Assembly (NCBI GenBank): GCA_003331685.1
Contig: QOPK01000026.1
Location: 1 to 18,025 of the forward strand
Length of the DNA stretch: 18,025 bases
Direction of reading: 5' to 3'
Source: Halieaceae bacterium
GTDB lineage: Bacteria > Pseudomonadota > Gammaproteobacteria > Pseudomonadales > Halieaceae
Made by a program: the position numbers and the translations under genes
Notes under the pieces: generated by a model
Told to the model about the DNA's origin: nothing
What the model saw: only the letters and a program-made list of their open reading frames with translations
Database searches by the model: none
Shown: piece by piece, positions 7,700 through 16,567 of the stretch
Layout of the letters: each line of letters begins with the position of its first letter
Position numbering within the stretch: position 1 is the first letter of the stretch

Positions 7700-8439
7700 C
7701 TATTGGTTCCTGGCTGTGTGTGCTGCTTCAACGCTCGCATGAATGCGTCGTCGCTGGCGTCTTCCGCAAGAATGACCTGCCCCCAACCTGCTTCTGTAGC
7801 TAGACTGGCGACACGGCCCGAGGGGACGATGATAGGTGATTGGAACAGATCCGCCTGCCCCTCACCAGCCAACAATTCTGCCAACCGCGACAGTACCTCT
7901 CCACTGCTTGCCTGAAAAACCAGCCCAGTGCCTATTTCCGCCAATCCCGACACATCGACATCCGGCCAGCATCGGCGATAACACGCCCACTCTGTGACGC
8001 GGGCGCCTCGGCGGATAAGTTCAGATGCTAGTAGCTCACGACCGCCCTCGCCTTTTACGATCACAACATCGCACGAATCAGGCGCTGAAAGCACAGGCAT
8101 CTCGAGTAATCCCTCTGAATCAGCCCGGACCGGTATTTCTGCGTGAATACCTTCCGCTTCCAACGTATCGCGTGTTTTCTTCCCTACCGCAATCACCCTG
8201 AGCCCCGGGTAGCGCGCCAATTCGGGCCCCAACTGAGGCAGCCCGAATCGCACCGCGTTGGCGCTGATGAAAATGCACAGAGTGTGGTCGCTCAAAGAGG
8301 GCGCAAGCGCCAACTCCGCAGCCGGCATCGGCTCGATGGCCATCAGTGGCATGACTCGTGTTTGAAAGCCCTGATCCTGCAAAGCTTGCGACAGTCGCTC
8401 GCTGTCAGCCTGCGGCCGGGTCAGAACAACCTCGGTCAT
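7696..8439 (-). CDS. hemD: Uroporphyrinogen-III synthase
   Basis: Cyclises hydroxymethylbilane to uroporphyrinogen III with inversion of ring D, the step after HemC. The 247-residue protein has the two-domain layout of the poorly conserved HemD family. It begins [17 protein letters not shown]; the domain hinge region has [18 protein letters not shown]. The second domain shows [20 protein letters not shown] followed by ACYRRCWP, which is the most recognisable family stretch. Start and stop are fixed by ATGA overlaps with hemC upstream and hemX downstream. Identification rests on these motifs plus the operon position. Confidence 0.95.
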   Translation of the reverse strand: MTEVVLTRPQADSERLSQALQDQGFQTRVMPLMAIEPMPAAELALAPSLSDHTLCIFISANAVRFGLPQLGPELARYPGLRVIAVGKKTRDTLEAEGIHAEIPVRADSEGLLEMPVLSAPDSCDVVIVKGEGGRELLASELIRRGARVTEWACYRRCWPDVDVSGLAEIGTGLVFQASSGEVLSRLAELLAGEGQADLFQSPIIVPSGRVASLATEAGWGQVILAEDASDDAFMRALKQHTQPGTNR

Positions 8440-9347
8440 CCCCTCGCCGCGCGAATCAGATCCTCCGCTCCCTGAGAGAGCAGCATCTCTGCAACGCTCT
8501 GACCCAGCTGTTCCGGGTCAGCGCCTCGCGCCTCGGCCTCGAGGAGGCTGGTTCCATCTGTCGCACCCACCCGGGCGCGTAACCACAAGCCATTACCGTC
8601 AAACTCGGCGAACGCCGCAATAGGTACATCACAGCCACCATCGAGTCGGCGGACTACCGCCCGCTCGGCAAGCACGCGCGAGGCCGTATCCTCGTGATGA
8701 AGCGGCGCCAGGAGTTCGCGAACCCGTTGGTCCGTCTCGCGAAATTCAATCCCTACCGCGCCTTGGCCTGCCGCCGGCAGCGACAGATCAGGGTCGATCG
8801 CCGCCCCAATACGATCCTCAAAACCCAGACGAATCAAGCCGGCACAGGCCAGGATAATGGCATCAAATTCACCACCGTCGAGTTTTGCTAGGCGTGTGTT
8901 GACGTTGCCGCGCAAAAAGCCGATCTCGAGATCGGGACGATGCCGGCCCAGTTGACAGCTACGACGCAAACTCGACGTCCCGAGGCGGGAACCCCGGGCA
9001 AGCTGGTCGAAGTCAGTGCAGCCAACCAGCGCATCGCGGGGATCTTCGCGCTCGCAGATCACACCCAAGGTCAGCCCGTCCGGCATAAACATCGGCACAT
9101 CCTTCATGGAGTGAACGGCGATATCGGCGCGCTTGTCCAGTAAGGCCGTTTCGAGTTCCTTCACAAAAAGGCCCTTACCACCGACTTTGAATAGGGGCTT
9201 GTCGAGCAGCTGGTCACCGCGCGAGGTCATGCCGAGTAGCGATACCTCAATATCCGGATGCGCTGTCTCAAGGCGTGATTTCACGTGTTCCGCCTGCCAC
9301 AGGGCGAGCGGGCTCTCTCGTGTAGCGATCACGATTTTTTCAGACAC
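8436..9347 (-). CDS. hemC: Porphobilinogen deaminase (hydroxymethylbilane synthase)
   Basis: Joins four porphobilinogen units into hydroxymethylbilane using a covalently bound dipyrromethane cofactor. The 303-residue protein carries [19 protein letters not shown] at the start, [11 protein letters not shown] (catalytic Asp83), GTSSLRR and RGNVNTRL. Cys239 in [13 protein letters not shown] is the cofactor attachment site. The start is GTG at 9347 with a GGGGGGAA ribosome site a few bases upstream; no ATG fits the conserved N-terminus. It is the first gene of hemCDXY and is divergent from argH. Confidence 0.98.
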   Translation of the reverse strand: MSEKIVIATRESPLALWQAEHVKSRLETAHPDIEVSLLGMTSRGDQLLDKPLFKVGGKGLFVKELETALLDKRADIAVHSMKDVPMFMPDGLTLGVICEREDPRDALVGCTDFDQLARGSRLGTSSLRRSCQLGRHRPDLEIGFLRGNVNTRLAKLDGGEFDAIILACAGLIRLGFEDRIGAAIDPDLSLPAAGQGAVGIEFRETDQRVRELLAPLHHEDTASRVLAERAVVRRLDGGCDVPIAAFAEFDGNGLWLRARVGATDGTSLLEAEARGADPEQLGQSVAEMLLSQGAEDLIRAARG

Positions 9348-9371
9348 GATATTCCCCCCATCTACTGGGGC

Positions 9372-9380
9372 AGTTTAGCA
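9372..9380 (-). promoter_or_regulatory. Possible extended -10 promoter for hemCDXY
   Basis: On the minus strand TGC-TAAACT (9380 to 9372) fits an extended -10 element about 25 bases before the hemC GTG. The -35 position has no good match. The 122-base hemC-argH gap must also hold the argH promoter; CAATAAT at 9445-9451 is a weak -10 candidate for it. Confidence 0.3.
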
Positions 9381-9469
9381 TGAGGCGACATTTCACCGCT
9401 CTCAAACGGGGCGGTGGCAAGACGTCCAAGGTAGACTCGACGGGCAATAATTCGGGACGATGGCAGATC

Positions 9470-10873
9470 ATGAGCGATCGAGAGACAGAAAACAGTCAGG
9501 AGCTATGGGGCGGACGTTTCAACGAACCCACGGACGCCTTTGTGCAACGGTTTACTGCATCAGAAGCCTTTGACCGCCAACTCGCTGTCTATGACATCGC
9601 GGGCTCAAGGGCCCACGCCGAGATGCTGATGTCTACAGGCGTCCTCACCGCGGACGAAAATGCCGCAATCCAACAGGGTCTCACCGATGTCCTCGCCGAA
9701 ATAGAGCAAGGCGCCTTTGAGTGGTCTGTTGCGCGCGAAGACGTGCACATGAATATAGAGGCACGACTCACCGAGCTGATTGGCGACATCGGGAAAAAGC
9801 TACATACGGGGCGATCGCGAAACGACCAGGTCGCAACCGACCTGCGGCTCTACCTTCGCGCCGCGCTCGATGCCATCAACGCTGAGCTGACCCGTCTGCA
9901 GACCGGCATTGTGACGCTGGCAGATCAGCACGTCAGCACCGTCATGCCCGGATTCACCCACTTACAGGTGGCCCAGCCTGTGACTTTTGGCCACCACTTA
10001 TTGGCCTGGAACGAAATGCTGGAGCGAGACTATGGTCGCCTGATGGACTGCCGGACGCGATTGAATGTTTCACCGCTAGGCGCCGCTGCACTGGCAGGGA
10101 CTACCTTCCCTATCGATCGCGACGCTACCGCGGCGATGCTCGGCTTCGACGCGCCCACACGAAATTCCCTCGACAGCGTCGCCGATCGCGACTTTGCGAT
10201 CGAGTTCTGTGCCGCCGCCGCACTGCTGATGAACCACCTGTCGCGAATCTCGGAGGAACTGGTGCTGTGGACATCGGCGCAATTTGGATTTATCACCCTG
10301 CCCGATCGATTCTGCACCGGCTCATCGATCATGCCGCAGAAAAAAAACCCCGACGTCCCTGAATTGGTGCGTGGCAAATCTGGGCGCGCCACCGGCAATC
10401 TGGTGGCATTGCTGACACTGATGAAGTCGCAACCATTGGCCTACAACAAAGACAATCAGGAAGACAAAGAAGCCCTGTTCGACAGCGTTGTCACGCTGGG
10501 TGACTGTCTTCGGGCCTTTGCCGATATGATTCCTGCGATGGAAGCCAATGAAACGAAGATGCGGCAGGCCGCGTTGGCGGGCTTCTCAACCGCAACTGAT
10601 CTGGCTGACTATTTAGTGCGAACCGGGGTGGCATTCCGCGACGCCCATGAAGTCGTGGGTAAAGCGGTCGCCCATTGTGTGAACGCCGACTGTGATCTCG
10701 CAGACTTGTCGCTGGAAACCTTGCAGTCCTTTCACAGCGATATCAAAGAGGATGTCTTCGAAGTGCTGACTCTGGACGGCTCCGTCGCGGCACGAGATCA
10801 TTTTGGCGGTACCGCGCCCAATCGGGTGAAAACCGCTGTGCAAGCGGCACAGACTCTGCTGGCGGCGCGTTAG
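9470..10873 (+). CDS. argH: Argininosuccinate lyase
   Basis: Splits argininosuccinate into arginine and fumarate, the last step of arginine synthesis. The 467-residue protein has LWGGRF near the N-terminus, [19 protein letters not shown] (112-130), [10 protein letters not shown] (161-170, with the catalytic-type His164), and the fumarase/aspartase superfamily signature [12 protein letters not shown] (284-295) on the flexible catalytic Ser loop. ATG at 9470 is chosen: it gives the usual length (E. coli 457). A longer reading from ATG at 9380 would run through the promoter region. It is a lone gene, divergent from hemC and convergent with the DUF3187 gene, with 14 bases between stops. Confidence 0.97.
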   Translation: MSDRETENSQELWGGRFNEPTDAFVQRFTASEAFDRQLAVYDIAGSRAHAEMLMSTGVLTADENAAIQQGLTDVLAEIEQGAFEWSVAREDVHMNIEARLTELIGDIGKKLHTGRSRNDQVATDLRLYLRAALDAINAELTRLQTGIVTLADQHVSTVMPGFTHLQVAQPVTFGHHLLAWNEMLERDYGRLMDCRTRLNVSPLGAAALAGTTFPIDRDATAAMLGFDAPTRNSLDSVADRDFAIEFCAAAALLMNHLSRISEELVLWTSAQFGFITLPDRFCTGSSIMPQKKNPDVPELVRGKSGRATGNLVALLTLMKSQPLAYNKDNQEDKEALFDSVVTLGDCLRAFADMIPAMEANETKMRQAALAGFSTATDLADYLVRTGVAFRDAHEVVGKAVAHCVNADCDLADLSLETLQSFHSDIKEDVFEVLTLDGSVAARDHFGGTAPNRVKTAVQAAQTLLAAR

Positions 10874-10887
10874 AGAGGTGGTGGGGG

Positions 10888-11862
10888 CTAAGGCACGTAG
10901 CGCGCGTTAAGCAGGAAAGTAATGTCGGGGGCAGACCCGACCACCACATCCTCGCTAAATCCCGCATCGATCATCCAGCGGGATGTTGGTCGCCAACGCA
11001 CGGCCATACTTAGCATGCCCGCGGGCTCACTCAACGCCTCCAGCGCACCGTCCAACAACGCACTGTGCGCATCGTATTGCATCAGAGCTGACCACCGCGG
11101 CGTGAAACGCCACTCCGCCGCCATTCCTGCGAACCACAGCGAGCGCCGCTGCTGAGGACCCAACAAATCGCTGTCACCTGCCCTAGTGCCACCCACTTGC
11201 CCGTGCCACCACAAAGGCCAGCCACCCAGCTGCTGGCCACTGAAGCGCAGCAGCGCATAAACATCTGTGGCACCGCTGCCAAGCCAGTCTGAGGATTGGC
11301 CGCTGGCGGTTTTCACCCCCGCGCTGATGCCCAGCTGCCCGCCATCGATCGCTAGCAACGGGCGGCTCACTGCGACTTGGATATCACCTAGACCCGACGC
11401 AGAGCGGAGCAGGTGACGGTCATGCGCAGGTTGCGACAGCTGATAATGCAATGCATCCGTGGGATAGCTATCGCGATTGCCATCGGGTAGCCCGAAAAAG
11501 CCGTGCCAGCTTGAGATGAGATTGTCGGTAAAACCGCCGGAATGATGGCGCCATGGCACGGTCACCTCCACATCCCATTGTTGTGGCAAGCCGTAGCGAA
11601 ATGACAGCGTCAGCGCATCGGTCTGCCCGTCCAGAAACAGTGACTCCTCCCCCTCGTTTTCCAAGGTGAAGTGGTTGGAGATCGTGGCGGATGCCGCCCA
11701 GCTGAACCCGCGGGCAGGCTCGGCGCTGCGCTGGGGCGGTATGGCTCGCAGGGATGCGAGAGGAGACAGGTTCGTGATCTGTAGCGGCTCTGACTCGCTA
11801 AACGCTGATAGTGAAGCCACTGCGCAGCAAGCCGCCAGCGCGCTAGCCGTGAATATCCTCAT
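10888..11862 (-). CDS. DUF3187 family protein, predicted outer-membrane protein
   Basis: A 324-residue protein with a signal peptide (MRIFTASALAACCAVASLSAFS, probable cut after about residue 22) and a beta-rich mature part. Alternating aromatic and polar strands (for example SNHFTLENEGEESLFLDGQTDALTLSFRYG in two strands) and a final ITFLLNARYVP strand suggest an outer-membrane barrel. The combination LDGQTDALTLSFRYGLP, HHSGGFTDNLISSWHGFFGLPDGNR, SGLGDIQV and GSGATDVYALL matches what I know of DUF3187. Its function is unknown. The start ATG lies inside the 3' end of cyaY (20-base overlap), so expression is probably tied to frataxin. It converges on argH without a visible intrinsic terminator. 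Confidence 0.85.
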   Translation of the reverse strand: MRIFTASALAACCAVASLSAFSESEPLQITNLSPLASLRAIPPQRSAEPARGFSWAASATISNHFTLENEGEESLFLDGQTDALTLSFRYGLPQQWDVEVTVPWRHHSGGFTDNLISSWHGFFGLPDGNRDSYPTDALHYQLSQPAHDRHLLRSASGLGDIQVAVSRPLLAIDGGQLGISAGVKTASGQSSDWLGSGATDVYALLRFSGQQLGGWPLWWHGQVGGTRAGDSDLLGPQQRRSLWFAGMAAEWRFTPRWSALMQYDAHSALLDGALEALSEPAGMLSMAVRWRPTSRWMIDAGFSEDVVVGSAPDITFLLNARYVP

Positions 11863-12184
11863 GGTTGTCCCAGGCCAATGCCAGTCCAGTATGTGTCGCC
11901 AATTCTTCTACCAAAAAATCATGAAAAGATTCACCGCTCTTGGTGTCCCGCCATGTTCGCGTGTCCTCATGCCAAGCGTAATGAAAGCCTCCACCGGGAG
12001 TCGCCAGCCAGAGCTGCTCTGCAGGAGGTTGCCGACTAAACACAAAGACCACGCCGTTACTGAAGGTGGCGTTGATCACGCCCTCTGCGCCACGGATATC
12101 GACATCATCCGGTAATGATTCGAGGGCGACCTCGACCGCCTCGAACGTTTCCTCAATCTGCTCGTAATAGTCACTGCTTGGCAT
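11843..12184 (-). CDS. cyaY: Frataxin-like iron-binding protein CyaY
   Basis: Binds iron and modulates iron-sulfur cluster assembly on the IscS/IscU complex. The 113-residue protein fits the family (E. coli 106). It has an acidic first helix (DYYEQIEETFEAVEVALES, then DDVDI) that forms the iron-binding ridge, and the conserved strand motifs VINATFSNG, FSRQPP, QLWLATPGGGFHY and WRDTKSGESFHDFL. ATG at 12184 has AGGGGAA about 9 bases upstream. An upstream ATG at 12256 would add 24 residues not seen in the family. It is divergent from lptM-lysA, as in Pseudomonas, and overlaps the DUF3187 gene downstream. Confidence 0.95.
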   Translation of the reverse strand: MPSSDYYEQIEETFEAVEVALESLPDDVDIRGAEGVINATFSNGVVFVFSRQPPAEQLWLATPGGGFHYAWHEDTRTWRDTKSGESFHDFLVEELATHTGLALAWDNHEDIHG

Positions 12185-12261
12185 ATCTGGCGGTTCCCCT
12201 AGATTGATAGTGCTAAACACAATGCCATAGGCCGCCTCATCGTAGGCGCGCCACATTGCGC

Positions 12262-12270
12262 TGTTATACT
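12262..12270 (+). promoter_or_regulatory. Extended -10 promoter for lptM-lysA-dapF
   Basis: TG-T-TATACT (12262-12270) is a close match to an extended -10 element. It lies 24 bases before the lptM GTG, with GAGG (12283-12286) as ribosome site between. No clear -35 box is seen. Confidence 0.45.
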
Positions 12271-12293
12271 GCGCCTTTTGCCGAGGTCAAACT

Positions 12294-12398
12294 GTGAGGA
12301 CCTTTCTCGTCGCTCTGCTTTGCGCTTGGCTGGCCAGCTGCGGTCAGCAGGGGCCCTTGCGCCCGGCTGAACCTGATGGCGCATCGGCGACCGCCTAA
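12294..12398 (+). CDS. lptM: LptM (YifL/LppL-like) small lipoprotein
   Basis: A 34-residue lipoprotein precursor. In E. coli LptM helps the LptD-LptE lipopolysaccharide translocon mature and form its correct disulfides at the outer membrane. Reading from GTG at 12294 gives MRTFLVALLCAW then lipobox LASC (Cys16), followed by GQQGPLRP, which matches the family signature CG-x-x-GPL-x-x-P. The mature part would be only 19 residues, much shorter than in E. coli (precursor 67), but it keeps the conserved N-terminal segment. GAGG lies 7 bases before the GTG. lysA starts 3 bases after the stop. The position between cyaY and lysA is that of lppL in Pseudomonas. Confidence 0.85.
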   Translation: MRTFLVALLCAWLASCGQQGPLRPAEPDGASATA

Positions 12399-12401
12399 CT
12401 G

Positions 12402-13655
12402 ATGTCCGTATTTCAGCACCAGCAGGGCTCGCTTCACTGCGAGGACGTATCGCTTGAAGCCGTCGCAGAGGCCCATGGTACACCGACCTATGTGTATTCA
12501 CGGCAAGCGATTGAATCGGCATTCCTCGCCTACCAAACTGCACTGGCAGGTCGCCCACATCTAATTTGTTATGCGGTGAAAGCCAATTCCAACCTAGCTG
12601 TGCTCAATGTGCTGGCCGGGCTTGGCGCCGGGTTTGATGTGGTGTCGAGCGGCGAACTGGAGCGCGTGGTCGCCGCGGGGGGCGCGGCAAACAAGGTCGT
12701 TTTTTCTGGTGTCGGTAAAACACGGCAGGAAATGGTATCGGCGCTTGAACACGGGATCAGGTGTTTTAATATCGAGTCGGAACCCGAACTGCTGACACTG
12801 GCGGATGTAGCGGCGACGAGCGGAAAGGTGGCACCGGTATCCGTGCGGGTAAATCCCGATGTCGATGCGGGCACACACCCTTATATCTCAACGGGCTTGC
12901 GCGAAAATAAATTTGGTGTCGACGTCAATGCTGCAAGGCGCCTTTACCGGGTGGCACATGACAATCCGTCATTGAACCCCGTGGGCATTGACTGCCACAT
13001 CGGTAGTCAAATCCTCGATATAGCGCCTTTTTTAGAATCCCTTGATTGCCTGTTGGGATTGATCGATCACCTTACGGCAGAAGGTATCAATCTGCGGCAC
13101 CTCGATATCGGTGGTGGTTTGGGTGTTAGCTATCAGGAGAGTGCGCCGGCAATTGGCGAGTACATGAGCGTGCTAGCAACCCGACTAGGGTCGCGAGATT
13201 TGGAGTTGGTTCTGGAACCAGGACGCTCTATCGTCGCCCTCGCAGGCGCCCTGTTGACCAGAGTGCTCTACCTGAAACCCAGCGAGGCAAAGAATTTCGC
13301 CATCGTTGATGCGGCGATGAATGACTTGCTCCGCCCCGCACTCTACGACGCGTGGCAGGAAATTCAGGCCGTGACCCTGCGCGAGGGTGATACCCGAAAC
13401 TGGGATGTCGTCGGCCCTATCTGTGAGACCGGGGACTTCCTGGGCAAAGACCGAACACTCGTTTTAACTGAAGGCGACTTGCTGGCCGTTATGGGTGCGG
13501 GTGCCTACGGTTTTGCGATGGCGTCCAACTACAACACGCGCCCCCGAGCCGCGGAGGTCATGGTCTCAGGCGAATCCGTGCATCTGGTGGGTCAGCGAGA
13601 GTCCTTAAGCGACCTGTGGCAACTGGAGAGCATCCCGGAGGATCCCGCGTCGTGA
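12402..13655 (+). CDS. lysA: Diaminopimelate decarboxylase
   Basis: Converts meso-diaminopimelate to lysine using PLP, the last step of lysine synthesis. The 417-residue protein shows the PLP-lysine motif ICYAVKANSN (Lys60), DVVSSGEL, HIGSQI (199-204), the phosphate-binding GGGLGV (238-243), EPGRS (272-276) and CETGDF (341-346) with the active-site cysteine from the partner subunit. ATG at 12402 follows the lptM stop by 3 bases. Its TGA overlaps the dapF GTG, so lptM-lysA-dapF are probably translated from one message. Confidence 0.98.
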   Translation: MSVFQHQQGSLHCEDVSLEAVAEAHGTPTYVYSRQAIESAFLAYQTALAGRPHLICYAVKANSNLAVLNVLAGLGAGFDVVSSGELERVVAAGGAANKVVFSGVGKTRQEMVSALEHGIRCFNIESEPELLTLADVAATSGKVAPVSVRVNPDVDAGTHPYISTGLRENKFGVDVNAARRLYRVAHDNPSLNPVGIDCHIGSQILDIAPFLESLDCLLGLIDHLTAEGINLRHLDIGGGLGVSYQESAPAIGEYMSVLATRLGSRDLELVLEPGRSIVALAGALLTRVLYLKPSEAKNFAIVDAAMNDLLRPALYDAWQEIQAVTLREGDTRNWDVVGPICETGDFLGKDRTLVLTEGDLLAVMGAGAYGFAMASNYNTRPRAAEVMVSGESVHLVGQRESLSDLWQLESIPEDPAS

Positions 13656-14488
13656 AACTGGCTTTTACCAAGATGCAGGGCGCAGGCAATGACTTCGTGG
13701 TGATCGACGGTGTCACACAGGCGGTTGATCTCAGCATGGGACAGGTGAAACGCATCACTGACCGCCGCCGCGGCATTGGCTGTGACCAGATCCTGCTGCT
13801 CACACCGCCCGATAACCCCGACGCCGATTTTCGCTACACGATCTATAACGCCGACGGTTCCCGGGCGGGCCAATGCGGGAATGGTGCCCGATGCGTGGGC
13901 CGCTTTCTGCGTGAAAAGCGACTGACGCGAAAGCGTGAACTCCGCTTATTGACCGACGGTGAACCACTTGCTCTCAGTTTCTCTGAGGACGGACGCGTGT
14001 TCGCGGGGCTACCGGCACCCCGATTTGAACCCAGCGCGATTCCCTTCTCTGCGCCCGAGCTGGCTTCCCAGTATCCGCTTGAGGTTCAGGGGCAAAGTTT
14101 GTCAATCGGCGCGCTATCGATGGGCAATCCCCACGCCATTTTGGTGATCGACAACTGCGATGCGGCACCGGTCAACACTTTGGGCCCGTTGATTGAGTCC
14201 CACGAGCGTTTTCCCGACCGGGTCAATGTGGGATTCATGCAGATACTCTCCCGCACTGAACTGAAGTTACGAGTTTACGAACGCGGGGTCGGAGAGACAG
14301 AGGCCTGCGGATCCGGGGCCTGCGCCGCAGTGGTTCACGGTATTCGGCTCGGCTTGTTGGACGCTGCCGTCTCGGTGCAACTGCCCGGCGGGAAACTCTC
14401 GGTCAGCTGGGACGGCGCCGAGACGGCCGTCTGGCTGGGTGGACCCACCGCATCCGTATTTGACGGTACCATCTCCCTGAGAGACTGA
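13652..14488 (+). CDS. dapF: Diaminopimelate epimerase
   Basis: Interconverts LL- and meso-diaminopimelate, supplying both LysA and cell-wall synthesis. The 278-residue protein (E. coli 274) has FTKMQGAGNDFVVID, the two catalytic cysteines Cys75 (in AGQCGNGARC) and Cys219 (in ETEACGSGACAAVV), and MGNPHAIL. The start is GTG at 13652, which overlaps the lysA stop (GTGA) and gives the normal N-terminus. GGAGG lies 10 bases upstream. An earlier ATG at 13616 would add 12 residues inside lysA. The stop codon lies in the loop of a hairpin (14474-14496). Confidence 0.98.
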   Translation: MKLAFTKMQGAGNDFVVIDGVTQAVDLSMGQVKRITDRRRGIGCDQILLLTPPDNPDADFRYTIYNADGSRAGQCGNGARCVGRFLREKRLTRKRELRLLTDGEPLALSFSEDGRVFAGLPAPRFEPSAIPFSAPELASQYPLEVQGQSLSIGALSMGNPHAILVIDNCDAAPVNTLGPLIESHERFPDRVNVGFMQILSRTELKLRVYERGVGETEACGSGACAAVVHGIRLGLLDAAVSVQLPGGKLSVSWDGAETAVWLGGPTASVFDGTISLRD

Positions 14489-14496
14489 TTCAGGGA
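14474..14496 (+). other. Hairpin over the dapF stop codon and 122-base gap to the DUF484 gene
   Basis: TCCCTGA (14474-14480) pairs perfectly with TCAGGGA (14490-14496) around a 9-base loop that holds the TGA stop. No T-tract follows. The gap 14489-14610 has no open frame I can support and no convincing promoter. It is much longer than the other joins in this gene string. Confidence 0.5.
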
Positions 14497-14610
14497 ACGC
14501 ATTGTCAGGGCAGTCAGTCCGCATCGCGGCTCCTGACCAGCAGGGTAGACAGGTGCCCACCACCGGCGCATTGAAGTCACGATCAAAACAACCGAGCCAG
14601 AGCGAGAAAC

Positions 14611-15243
14611 ATGCCCGACACACTGGACCCCAAAGACGTAGAAGCCTTCCTCAGAGCGCATCCCAATTTTTTGCAGGATCGACCTGGCTTGCTCGCAGTC
14701 CTCAACCTACCACACGGAGGCGAGGGTGCTGTCTCTTTGATCGAGAGGCAGGTCAGCGTGTTGCGGGAGCGCAATATCACCTCGCGTCAAAAACTGGCAG
14801 AACTGTCCGATATCGGCAGAGAGAATGATCGCCTGCTCGACGCCACCCGCAATACCATTCTCGCGCTCCTTGCCGGGGAAAACCGGCCTGATCTCACCAA
14901 GATATGGCTCGATCAGGTCACCGGGACTTTCAAGGCCGAGATGGGCGCGTTAGTCTGGCTCGATGGGGTGTCCGACGACGTCGAGGAAGCGCCTTTGGCC
15001 AGCAAGTTGATCCGCCAAGGTGGCGGCTTTTCCGGCGTGCTGCGCCCGGAGGAAATGCAGACCGTCTTCGGCACTGCCGCGGCGGAAGGATCTGCGGCAC
15101 TGGTAGCGATCCGCTCAGGTGAGGATGATATCGGTGTGCTGGGCGTCGGATCGTATGACCCGCAACGTTACCGGGCCGAGGACGGCACCCTGTTCCTAGA
15201 ATATCTGGCCGAAGTCATTGGGCAACTGCCCGCCAGCGGATGA
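14611..15243 (+). CDS. DUF484 family protein (GAF-like)
   Basis: A 210-residue soluble protein of the DUF484 family, which stands after dapF in many gammaproteobacteria. The N-terminus has the family pattern DVEAFLRAHPNFLQDRPGLL, then LPHGGEGAVSLIERQVSVLRERN, leading into a helical linker and a GAF-like domain (about 85-210) that ends with DDIGVLGVGSYDPQRYRAEDGTLFLEYLAEVI. The function is unknown; a ligand-sensing role is only suggested by the fold. The ribosome site (GAGCGAG) is weak. The protein looks complete at its C-terminus. In the usual order xerC would start right after it, but here a HAD phosphatase gene follows. Confidence 0.9.
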   Translation: MPDTLDPKDVEAFLRAHPNFLQDRPGLLAVLNLPHGGEGAVSLIERQVSVLRERNITSRQKLAELSDIGRENDRLLDATRNTILALLAGENRPDLTKIWLDQVTGTFKAEMGALVWLDGVSDDVEEAPLASKLIRQGGGFSGVLRPEEMQTVFGTAAAEGSAALVAIRSGEDDIGVLGVGSYDPQRYRAEDGTLFLEYLAEVIGQLPASG

Positions 15244-15301
15244 AGACTGAGCATCCCTGCTGCCTCGACCGGGAACGACCAACATCCTGCAGTGACCCCC
15301 T

Positions 15302-16018
15302 ATGAGTTCACCAATCCGCCTTATCACTTTTGATCTCGATGACACCCTGTGGGACGTGCGGCCGGCGCTGGAAGCCGCAGAAGCGGCACAGTGGTCCTAT
15401 CTCGACGCGCGCTTTCCCTCGCTCGCACTCGGCGCCACCCCGCCGGAGGAGATAGCAGACCTCCGCCGCATGCTGCTCGAAGATAAGCCGGAGCTGATGC
15501 ACCACATCAGCCTGTTTCGGCAGTCCTTTATTGAGCGGCTACTGCAACACCATTGCGTCCCCGGTGGCGAAGCCGAATCGGCGGCGAGTGAGGCCTTTGC
15601 GGCATTCCTCTCCCAGCGCCATAAAGTCGTGCTCTATGCCAATGCCCAGTCAGTGCTGAACACATTGGGGCGTCAGTTCCAGCTGGGCGCGCTGACCAAC
15701 GGCAATGCCGATGTGCGAAAAACGCAGATTGGTTCCTGCTTTGACTACGCCTGGCGTGCTGAGGAATTCGGCGTCAGCAAACCCAATCCGGCGCTCTTCC
15801 ATCAAGCCTTTGAGCGAGCAGGGGTGTCAGCCGATGAAGTCATCCATGTCGGTGATTGTCATGACAACGACGTATCGGGTGCCGTCTCGGCCGGCGCCAA
15901 AGCCATTTGGTTTTCTCCCGACGGTGGCGCGAGTGAGCTTGCATCCGGTGTGGTGCAGGAGTTGTCAGAATTGCCCGCCGCTATCGAACGGCTAACGGGC
16001 CAAATGGGCTTGGGCTAA
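15302..16018 (+). CDS. yigB: HAD-superfamily hydrolase, YigB-like phosphatase
   Basis: A 238-residue HAD-family phosphatase; E. coli YigB is reported to act on FMN and other small phosphates. All four HAD motifs are visible: FDLDDTLWD (nucleophile Asp11 and acid/base Asp13), ALTNGN (motif II), the Lys of GVSKPNPALF (motif III), and HVGDCHDNDVSGA (motif IV). A helical cap domain lies between motifs I and II. The ATG at 15302 gives the standard start; no strong ribosome site precedes it. The 58-base gap to the DUF484 gene holds no xerC remnant that I can recognise. Its stop is 5 bases from the stop of the convergent P-II gene. Confidence 0.92.
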   Translation: MSSPIRLITFDLDDTLWDVRPALEAAEAAQWSYLDARFPSLALGATPPEEIADLRRMLLEDKPELMHHISLFRQSFIERLLQHHCVPGGEAESAASEAFAAFLSQRHKVVLYANAQSVLNTLGRQFQLGALTNGNADVRKTQIGSCFDYAWRAEEFGVSKPNPALFHQAFERAGVSADEVIHVGDCHDNDVSGAVSAGAKAIWFSPDGGASELASGVVQELSELPAAIERLTGQMGLG

Positions 16019-16023
16019 CCGCG

Positions 16024-16374
<351 letters not shown>

Positions 16375-16389
16375 TTATTCTGAGACTCC

Positions 16390-16417
16390 ATTATCCGGCT
16401 GAATGTGGTTTTAGCAA
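16390..16417 (-). promoter_or_regulatory. Predicted sigma-70 promoter for the downstream P-II gene
   Basis: On the minus strand TTGCTA (16417 to 16412), 16-base spacer, GATAAT (16395 to 16390), about 28 bases before the ATG; GGGGTG is a plausible ribosome site. No sigma-54 (-24/-12) pattern is seen here. The remaining 16418-16518 shows nothing else I can support. Confidence 0.45.
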
Positions 16418-16518
16418 TGCCTGATAATGACAGAATCCACCGCCACGGCTTGTCCTAGATCACTCGCTCACTCTGGTCGACTGGACTGCAAACCATGCTG
16501 TTCCACAAACACGGGCCC

Positions 16519-16542
16519 AAAAAAAAGGGCCCCGAGGGGCCC
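16519..16542 (-). terminator. Intrinsic terminator after amtB
   Basis: On the minus strand GGGCCC (16542-16537), loop CTCG, GGGCCC (16532-16527), then eight T (16526-16519). It lies 25 bases past the amtB stop. A third GGGCCC at 16513-16518 follows the T-tract. Confidence 0.85.
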
Positions 16543-16567
16543 AAACTGCCATGAGAGGACAGGGTAA

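Noticed and set aside
9380..9469. ArgH extended by 30 residues from ATG 9380
   Set aside because: The extension runs through the divergent promoter region and is absent from the ArgH family; ATG 9470 gives the normal length.
12185..12256. CyaY extended by 24 residues from ATG 12256
   Set aside because: The family starts at the first acidic helix, and ATG 12184 has its own ribosome site.
16390..16460. Sigma-54 promoter for the downstream P-II gene
   Set aside because: GGCATTGC is present but lacks the correct GG-N10-GC spacing; a sigma-70 pair fits better.
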